Positions 58,920-64,000 of a stretch of DNA of 64,000 nucleotides are shown here, in pieces. Positions within the stretch are counted from its first letter, which is position 1, and each line of letters opens with the position of its first letter. Under the pieces are notes generated by a model that saw only the letters and a program-made list of their open reading frames with translations, was not told where the DNA came from and made no database searches. The position numbers were made by a program, and so were the translations under genes. This stretch comes from Allolucifera butyrica (GTDB lineage Bacteria > Bacillota > Negativicutes > Sporomusales > UPPP01): contig NZ_UPPP01000068.1 of the NCBI RefSeq assembly GCF_900476375.1, positions 1 to 64,000 on the forward strand. The letters are read 5' to 3'.

Positions 58920-60864
58920 CCCGTGATTTTCGCAGCCGCCGGCCCGATAGTGACGTTTCAAAGCATTCAATATAGGAAATTTCTTGGTCGCTCAGATTAT
59001 AAATGTGATAAACAAGCTGATTTAAATATTCATCAAATGCTTTTATTTTATAATTCATCACCGGGTCTCCCGCTTTTTCCCGCTTCACGCATTCCATCAT
59101 TGTTTTTACTAAAGAAGGAGCTTGCTGGTTCAATTCGGCGTGAAAGAAAACCGGCAGCCGTTCTAACGTCTCAATATCGGTTTGAGCCATGGACCGGCCG
59201 TATTCCATACTGACTACATGATAGTAAAAAGACATTAAACGGGAATTAATCAGTAATACCAGATAGTCCAGCCTCATTACCGGGTCCGCCAGCGTAAAAT
59301 GGTGAATATTGTTTAAGTGGTAAAACCCTTCTGCATCAATGGCGGCAATCAAACTATCCCCGGTTTGCCGGATTAGGATTTTTCGCTGTTTAATCGTCTC
59401 CGTCCGCCAGCCGCCTTTATATAACAAATCAGGATCAATATTCAGCCAATGCCCTTCGTAATGAATACCGTAACGGCAAATTTGACTGCCTGATACCAGG
59501 CCCCGCTGCCAGGCCGGCCCCTGCGGGGAAGTCGCAATGATGTCCCGTTGCCGCAAGACCGAACGAAGACCGGTATGGCCGGTGGCAAAGGTTCCCAACG
59601 CTGTGCCGGCGGCATCTATTTTATCAATCAGCACCTTAGCCGCAGAATCAAAAAAAAGCCGGAAGCGCTGATAGGGCAGCGTGGCAAAATAATTTTGCTC
59701 ATATTGGCATAAAAAGGACTGACCGGATAACCCCAGCTTAGTATCCGCCCGGTAGACGCGGACTCGCTGTGTCTGGCGCAACTCCGCCTTCTCTTCCCGG
59801 CGCAAAATACAGATTGCCGAATAGCCTGTCGACGCATTCTTAAATACGTTGGCGGAAATGTGAGCCAACGCTTCGATCGCCGTGTGGTCCATAATGTACT
59901 TACGGATTTTGGAATAATAACGTCCCAGTAAAAAACTATCCGGCACGATGAAACCAAGCTTTCCACCCGGTTTTAAAAGATCAATCCCCCGTTGCATAAA
60001 TAATACATAATAGCTGAGTTTATATTCCGCCGAAGCATGAAACGTTCGCCGCAAATAGTCCTCATAATGCGGGTCCAGGCGCCCTGCACCGCGGAGACCA
60101 AAGGAAAGATAGGGCGGGTTACCAATCACATAGTCATATTGTTCCGCCCCAAAAACCGGCTCCCAAGGAACCGTCATTTTTAAGCTATCGCAAACCACAA
60201 TGTTAGGCGGTATTCTTCCCTCGCTTACGTTAGATTGCAACACCAAACCGGCGGCACAAATGTCGGCTGCAACCGGGTCGATGTCGGCTCCCCACAAATT
60301 GTAGCGTAAAATATGCCGGTGAATTCCCCCATCGGACCAGTCTTCCTGCGGATAGATTTGCCGCAATTCATCCCTGGCGGCGATAAATCTCCGCCGCAAC
60401 GACTCATACGTTTTTAACAAAAAATAACCGCAGCCACAGGCCGGATCCACCACTTTTACTTTCGGCTCTTTTATCAGATCATGCTGTTCAATGGTATGCG
60501 CAATAATAAATTCCACGACTTCCGGCGGTGTATAATAGATCCCCCGCGTGCGGCGGTTAGCGGCACCTTGTTCATAGATTTCGCCCAGAATGGCGGCGTC
60601 GCGAGGCAACATTGCCACCCAGGCGTTAATTATGTCGATAAATGAAAAATTTATAGCAGTCCCTTCGCTGTTAACCTGGTCACGGACCAGGTCCAGCAGT
60701 TTGATCCTCGGCAGGGAACGCCCCATAATAATGCCGGCCTCCGTATAGCCCTGAAGAATTGAAACTACAATCCGCAATATAATGCCGGCAGCGTCATCCT
60801 GTCCCTCCGCCTCCAACTGCCCCAGCAGCCATGTGTATTGCTTCCTGAATTTTTTCCAGTTCAC
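58900..60864 (-). CDS. Solitary Eco57I-like adenine-N6 DNA methyltransferase
   Basis: The 654-residue protein has SAM motif I DPACGCGYF (140-148) and the catalytic NPPY (249-252), followed by PGGKLGFIVPDSFLLG and a C-terminal TaqI-like specificity region (about 440-560). An Eco57I-type order without a PD-ExK or other nuclease motif in the N terminus argues against a full restriction enzyme. No restriction gene is adjacent. It may methylate DNA for regulation or defence. GTG 60864 follows AAAGG by 10 bases; folE2 ends 18 bases upstream. Confidence 0.87.
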   Translation of the reverse strand: MNWKKFRKQYTWLLGQLEAEGQDDAAGIILRIVVSILQGYTEAGIIMGRSLPRIKLLDLVRDQVNSEGTAINFSFIDIINAWVAMLPRDAAILGEIYEQGAANRRTRGIYYTPPEVVEFIIAHTIEQHDLIKEPKVKVVDPACGCGYFLLKTYESLRRRFIAARDELRQIYPQEDWSDGGIHRHILRYNLWGADIDPVAADICAAGLVLQSNVSEGRIPPNIVVCDSLKMTVPWEPVFGAEQYDYVIGNPPYLSFGLRGAGRLDPHYEDYLRRTFHASAEYKLSYYVLFMQRGIDLLKPGGKLGFIVPDSFLLGRYYSKIRKYIMDHTAIEALAHISANVFKNASTGYSAICILRREEKAELRQTQRVRVYRADTKLGLSGQSFLCQYEQNYFATLPYQRFRLFFDSAAKVLIDKIDAAGTALGTFATGHTGLRSVLRQRDIIATSPQGPAWQRGLVSGSQICRYGIHYEGHWLNIDPDLLYKGGWRTETIKQRKILIRQTGDSLIAAIDAEGFYHLNNIHHFTLADPVMRLDYLVLLINSRLMSFYYHVVSMEYGRSMAQTDIETLERLPVFFHAELNQQAPSLVKTMMECVKREKAGDPVMNYKIKAFDEYLNQLVYHIYNLSDQEISYIECFETSLSGRRLRKSRVKTGKL

Positions 60865-60882
60865 AGTGGTACAACCTTTCTC

Positions 60883-61674
60883 TCAGCAAATGCCGACCGT
60901 TTCCACATGCGCGGCATAAGCGCTGTGATTGTGTATGGATTCGTAGTTTTCACAATGAATCTCAAACCATTCCACACCATCCAGGGCTCGTAGGGCGAGA
61001 ACCAAATCCCGCAATATATCTTCCACAAACTTGGGATTTTCATAGGCTCTTTCGGTAACATATTTTTCATCTTCCCGCTTTAAAAGCGGATAAACCGGAC
61101 AACTGCCCTGCGCCTCCATCAATGCGGCCAGATCTTCAATCCAGATGAATTTTCCTTTGGCGTATTTAAGGTTTACTCTCATCAGGCCTCTTTGATTGTG
61201 GGCACCATACCGGGAAATCTCTTTACTGCAGGGACACAGGGAAGTAAAGGGCACAGCCAGTCCCATCGTAAAATCCAGCTTCCCCCCCTGGGCCAATTTT
61301 CCGGTAAAGGAACAGTCATAATCCAGCATACTCTTTAATTGACTGACAGGGGCCACCTTTTCAACAAAGTATTTAAATCGTATCGCAAGTTCAGCACTCT
61401 GAGCATTCAGGCGCTGAATGGTATCGGTTAAAATATTTTCCATTTCCCGGCCGGAAACCGGCTTCTGGCTCCAATCGCTCAACACCTCAATAAACCGGCT
61501 CATATGAGTCCCCTTGAATTCCTGCGGCAAATCCACGGTCAGCTCAATTTTGGCCAGCACCGATTGAAAATGGCCTTCCTTCGTTTTGATTAAAAAAGGT
61601 AAATGAACATCCTTTACCCCAACTTTCTGAATTGCAATTCCCCGCATATCGGAAGAATTTTGAACATCTCTCAC
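60883..61674 (-). CDS. folE2: GTP cyclohydrolase FolE2
   Basis: FolE2 converts GTP to 7,8-dihydroneopterin triphosphate for folate (and queuosine), using a metal other than zinc alone. The 263-residue protein starts RDVQNSSDMRGIAIQKVG and has the catalytic Cys region SLCPCSKEIS and YGAHNQRG. The start was set at GTG 61674 because AGGAG is 8 bases upstream and the product then begins with the family N terminus; earlier GTG and ATG codons lie too close to that site. Confidence 0.92.
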   Translation of the reverse strand: MRDVQNSSDMRGIAIQKVGVKDVHLPFLIKTKEGHFQSVLAKIELTVDLPQEFKGTHMSRFIEVLSDWSQKPVSGREMENILTDTIQRLNAQSAELAIRFKYFVEKVAPVSQLKSMLDYDCSFTGKLAQGGKLDFTMGLAVPFTSLCPCSKEISRYGAHNQRGLMRVNLKYAKGKFIWIEDLAALMEAQGSCPVYPLLKREDEKYVTERAYENPKFVEDILRDLVLALRALDGVEWFEIHCENYESIHNHSAYAAHVETVGIC

Positions 61675-61697
61675 TTTCATCACTCCTAGTACCTAAA

Positions 61698-61722
61698 ATG
61701 CGCCGGATTCCGGCGCATTTAT
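61698..61722 (-). terminator. Hairpin after the HD-GYP gene
   Basis: ATGCGCCGG and CCGGCGCAT form a 9-bp stem around a three-base loop, followed by T4 on the minus strand, about 60 bases after the HD-GYP stop. Confidence 0.65.
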
Positions 61723-61752
61723 TCATGGGATCATACTTTTCTTCCAGTTAAA

Positions 61753-61783
61753 CCTTGGTATCTGCCTCTTTTTAAGCAGGCTC
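61753..61783 (-). repeat. MITE-like element, 31-base end fragment
   Basis: On the minus strand this reads GAGCCTGCTTAAAAAG then AGGCAGATACCAAGG. It matches the left end of the 30683 copy at 28 of 31 positions. It begins one base after the HD-GYP stop codon and breaks off where the neighbouring terminator region starts. Confidence 0.6.
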
Positions 61784-61784
61784 G

Positions 61785-62876
61785 TTATGCAGAAGTTAAT
61801 TTTACAATACTGATATTCTTATCCTTTTCAAGGTCGATAAAAGTCCCGTCGTTCGCGCGTACAACCGGGCGGTCCGCCGCCGTCTGTCCCATCAGTACCA
61901 CTTCCGCCTCCCGGCCGTCGCTCAATTCCACATGATTCCCCAAGAAATAATCGCGGACATTATTGAGAAAAACGCCGCAAATGCCGGGATCCAGCTTATC
62001 GTACATTTCCCTCCAAAGGGATGCCACCACCTCAAAGGGCGTTACTTTATTATGATATACTCTGTCGGAGGTCATAGCGTCATAAATATCGGCAATAGCA
62101 ATAATTTTACCAAAAGGATGAATTTTTTCGCCCGGCACCCTGAAAGGATAGCCGCTGCCGTCCATCCGCTCATGATGCTGCAGTACGCCGAATAAAACGT
62201 CTTCCGTTAAGCCGGGAATATCACGCACCATTTTGTATCCAAGCGTAGTGTGCTGCTTGACCGATTCCATTTCCGGCGATGACAGTTTTCCCGGTTTATT
62301 TAAGATTGACAGAGGAACCTGCGTTTTTCCCACATCATGCAACAAACCGGCCAGGATCAGTGATTTTAAAACCTCTCCGGTATAACCAAGCCAGCGTCCT
62401 AAAACACCGCATAGCACGGCTACATTGACGGAATGGCAGAAGGTGTAGTCGTTGGGACGCCGTGCCATATGAAGATGATTGACCACCCCAGACAATTCAA
62501 TAAGGGAATCAATCGACGTTTCAGCCAATTCTTTCATATCGTGAATCGGTACTTCCCGGAAATAACGCATCGTATCAAAAGATGTCTTAATGGCTCGAAC
62601 CGTATCTTCATAACCATGATCAAATTTTCTTTGTCTCTCAAGGAGGGCAGGATTCACTTCCAGACCCCTCCAGGCAGGGGGCTCGGGTTCCTCGGCTTCC
62701 AGGCGAACATCAACAACGCGAATGCCCCAATTAACCAAACGCTCAATCAAGTTTTCCGTTAAAACCGTGCCGACATCTAAAGCTAATCTTCCTTTTTCCG
62801 TCAACAGCATAGCACCGACAACCATCCCGGGTTTTACATCCGGAAGATTAAGGCGTTTAATTATGTAGTGGGGCAT
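61785..62876 (-). CDS. HD-GYP domain protein, probable c-di-GMP phosphodiesterase
   Basis: The 363-residue protein has an N-terminal domain (1-70, DVKPGMVVGAMLLTEKGRLAL) of the kind found before HD-GYP domains, then HD (HDVGK, 180-184) and the GYP loop HHERMDGSGYP (234-244) plus IADIYDAMTSDR. All metal-binding residues appear intact, so hydrolysis of c-di-GMP is likely. It is cytosolic, with no sensor domain. AAAGGAGTGACATT precedes the ATG. Confidence 0.88.
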   Translation of the reverse strand: MPHYIIKRLNLPDVKPGMVVGAMLLTEKGRLALDVGTVLTENLIERLVNWGIRVVDVRLEAEEPEPPAWRGLEVNPALLERQRKFDHGYEDTVRAIKTSFDTMRYFREVPIHDMKELAETSIDSLIELSGVVNHLHMARRPNDYTFCHSVNVAVLCGVLGRWLGYTGEVLKSLILAGLLHDVGKTQVPLSILNKPGKLSSPEMESVKQHTTLGYKMVRDIPGLTEDVLFGVLQHHERMDGSGYPFRVPGEKIHPFGKIIAIADIYDAMTSDRVYHNKVTPFEVVASLWREMYDKLDPGICGVFLNNVRDYFLGNHVELSDGREAEVVLMGQTAADRPVVRANDGTFIDLEKDKNISIVKLTSA

Positions 62877-62954
62877 AATGTCACTCCTTTCAAACTTATT
62901 ATCTATAATTCTTACATAAATATGTTTTTTCCTGCCAAAACCGGTGCTCTTTAC

Positions 62955-63902
62955 CTATAATTCTTCCGTTGTCTTAAAATGCAGTTTACTTACGGCGGTA
63001 AGCTGTTCCCGCCCGTTCTGCTTCACAAACCGGCGGGCCGCCTCCCGCACCATGGCGGAGGCGCCCTTCGGAAAGGTCATCTTAAACCGTTCGGATAACA
63101 AATTCATACAGGCCAGAAAGCGGTCCCGGGCCAAAATCGAGGCGGCGGCTACAGCTATGTTGCGTTCTGCCCGGTGTTCCTGCACCAGCGTAATGGTTTT
63201 TCCTTTCGCCATTAAACTGGAAGTCAGATACGATTCGGCGGCGAACTGATCCGCCAGGGCAAACCGGCAAGAATGCCTTTCTAATATATCTTCAATAACC
63301 CGGGCATGCGCCCAGGCTAACAGATGATTCAAATTTTTCCCCGTTGCCTGAAATTGCTGATACAAGCGGTTATAATCCGCCGGCATGAATTCCAATTCGA
63401 CATAGCGGCCGGAACACAAAGTACGGATTTGATCAGCCAACGCCCTGTTTTTCTCATCCGTAAGGGCCTTCGAGTCTTTTACACCGCAGGCTAATAACTG
63501 TTCGGCCGTAATTTTATCCACCAGGACACCGGCTACTACCAGTGGTCCGAAGTAATCTCCTTTACCGGATTCATCAGTACCAATCCAGGAAAAATCAAAA
63601 TCAGCCACCTGTTCAAAACCGGGTGGTCTCCCGGGGAGATTCTTCTTTTCCCGTCCGGCGTCATGAACGGCATCCCCGCGAATAATCGCGGCCGCCTCTT
63701 CCCGGCAAGGATCTTGCTGCGAACCGCCAACGGTAATGCTGATCCCCTTTTTCCCCTGGTAAACATTGACGGGAACTTTACTGTTATTCTTGCCTACTGT
63801 AAATTGGATGCCATAAGCAATGGACCGCTCGGCGACAACACGAAAACCGGCCGCCGCCAAATCCTGCTTCAGTTGAGCAACGCGTTCTTCGAGACTATTC
63901 AC
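62955..63902 (-). CDS. rnhC: Ribonuclease HIII
   Basis: RNase HIII removes RNA from RNA-DNA hybrids. The 315-residue protein has an N-terminal TBP-like substrate-binding domain (about 1-90) and a catalytic domain with the metal-binding pair Asp110-Glu111 in GTDESGKGDYFGP, then GVKDSKALTD and ASILARDRFL. The start is GTG 63902 after GGAG. This enzyme is typical of Firmicutes. Confidence 0.93.
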   Translation of the reverse strand: MNSLEERVAQLKQDLAAAGFRVVAERSIAYGIQFTVGKNNSKVPVNVYQGKKGISITVGGSQQDPCREEAAAIIRGDAVHDAGREKKNLPGRPPGFEQVADFDFSWIGTDESGKGDYFGPLVVAGVLVDKITAEQLLACGVKDSKALTDEKNRALADQIRTLCSGRYVELEFMPADYNRLYQQFQATGKNLNHLLAWAHARVIEDILERHSCRFALADQFAAESYLTSSLMAKGKTITLVQEHRAERNIAVAAASILARDRFLACMNLLSERFKMTFPKGASAMVREAARRFVKQNGREQLTAVSKLHFKTTEEL

Positions 63903-63917
63903 TTTTTCTCCACCGTC

Positions 63918-64000
63918 CTATGTACGCTCATTCGCGGCCAGTTTCATTCCTAATTGCCATATTTCCTGCCATATCTGTTTAAACGGCACTCCGTGCTCTT
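63918..64000 (-). CDS. C-terminal end of an unidentified gene (continues beyond the window)
   Basis: On the minus strand the frame is open from the window edge to TAG 63918-63920, encoding EHGVPFKQIWQEIWQLG and MKLAANERT. The sequence is too short to name. It ends 15 bases before rnhC in the same direction, so the two may be co-transcribed. Confidence 0.4.
   Translation of the reverse strand, partial: EHGVPFKQIWQEIWQLGMKLAANERT

Noticed and set aside
1..64000. CRISPR array, prophage or toxin-antitoxin system
   Set aside because: No regularly spaced direct repeats, phage structural genes or paired small toxin genes were seen.

Overview
This 64 kb window looks like chromosomal DNA of an anaerobic, diderm member of the Firmicutes, most likely a Sporomusa-like Negativicute. 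The assignment is an inference. It rests on Firmicutes-type genes and signals (cvfB, rsfS, rnhC, strong AGGAGG ribosome sites, a c-di-AMP riboswitch ahead of an NlpC/P60 hydrolase) found together with outer-membrane traits (a signal-peptide beta-barrel protein ending in Phe, two ArnT-like glycosyltransferases, an HpnK/ChbG-like deacetylase). Anaerobic metabolism is shown by ferredoxin-dependent 2-oxoacid oxidoreductase, HydE, a group 1 [NiFe]-hydrogenase and the oxygen-independent cobalamin pathway. No rRNA, CRISPR array or prophage was seen.

Layout. 1-0.36 kb: the end of an insertion sequence. 0.5-13.5 kb: mixed housekeeping genes, namely a CsoR/CstR-type repressor with promoter and operator-like site, lgt, ridA, a YdjM-like protein, an outer-membrane barrel, a TerC protein, tRNA-Ala(GGC), cvfB, rsfS, an HD protein, a Na/Pi transporter, an ABC exporter, a riboswitch-controlled NlpC/P60 enzyme and a glycosyltransferase. 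13.5-17.8 kb: the [NiFe]-hydrogenase operon hyaABCD. 18-22.4 kb: dapL, an HD protein, and an Eis-like GNAT paired with a DUF2156 protein. 22.5-28.3 kb: cysK, two tandem bioB paralogs behind two BirA-like operators, hydE, a small unknown gene and tcdA. 28.4-32.9 kb: cell-envelope genes (two polysaccharide deacetylases around an L,D-transpeptidase), a WG-repeat protein and a phosphoesterase.

33-49.1 kb holds an 18-gene cobalamin operon on the minus strand, led by a cobalamin riboswitch: cbiD-E-T-L-F-G-H-J-(X-C fusion)-cobO-cbiA-cobU-cbiP-cbiB-cobS-pduX-cobD-cobC. It covers cobalt insertion through nucleotide-loop assembly, but no cobT is present in the window. 49.2-51.9 kb: korDABC. 52.1-58.9 kb: a surface-lipid/glycan operon (HpnK-like, flippase-like membrane protein, sugar epimerase, two ArnT-like transferases) and two small unknown genes. 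58.9-64 kb: a solitary Eco57I-like adenine methyltransferase, folE2, an HD-GYP protein, rnhC and the tail of one more gene.

The least expected signals are non-coding. One is a MITE-like repeat with 16-bp inverted ends (GAGCCTGCTTAAAAAG) whose copies begin 0-4 bases after stop codons. Another is a composite palindrome-plus-terminator repeat at three gene 3' ends. The double BirA operator over duplicated bioB genes is the third. Coding oddities include a probable ATT start codon, a 130-base cbiG/cbiH overlap with its own ribosome site, a bioB copy lacking one cluster-ligand cysteine, and a 71-residue protein with twin QYDI motifs.
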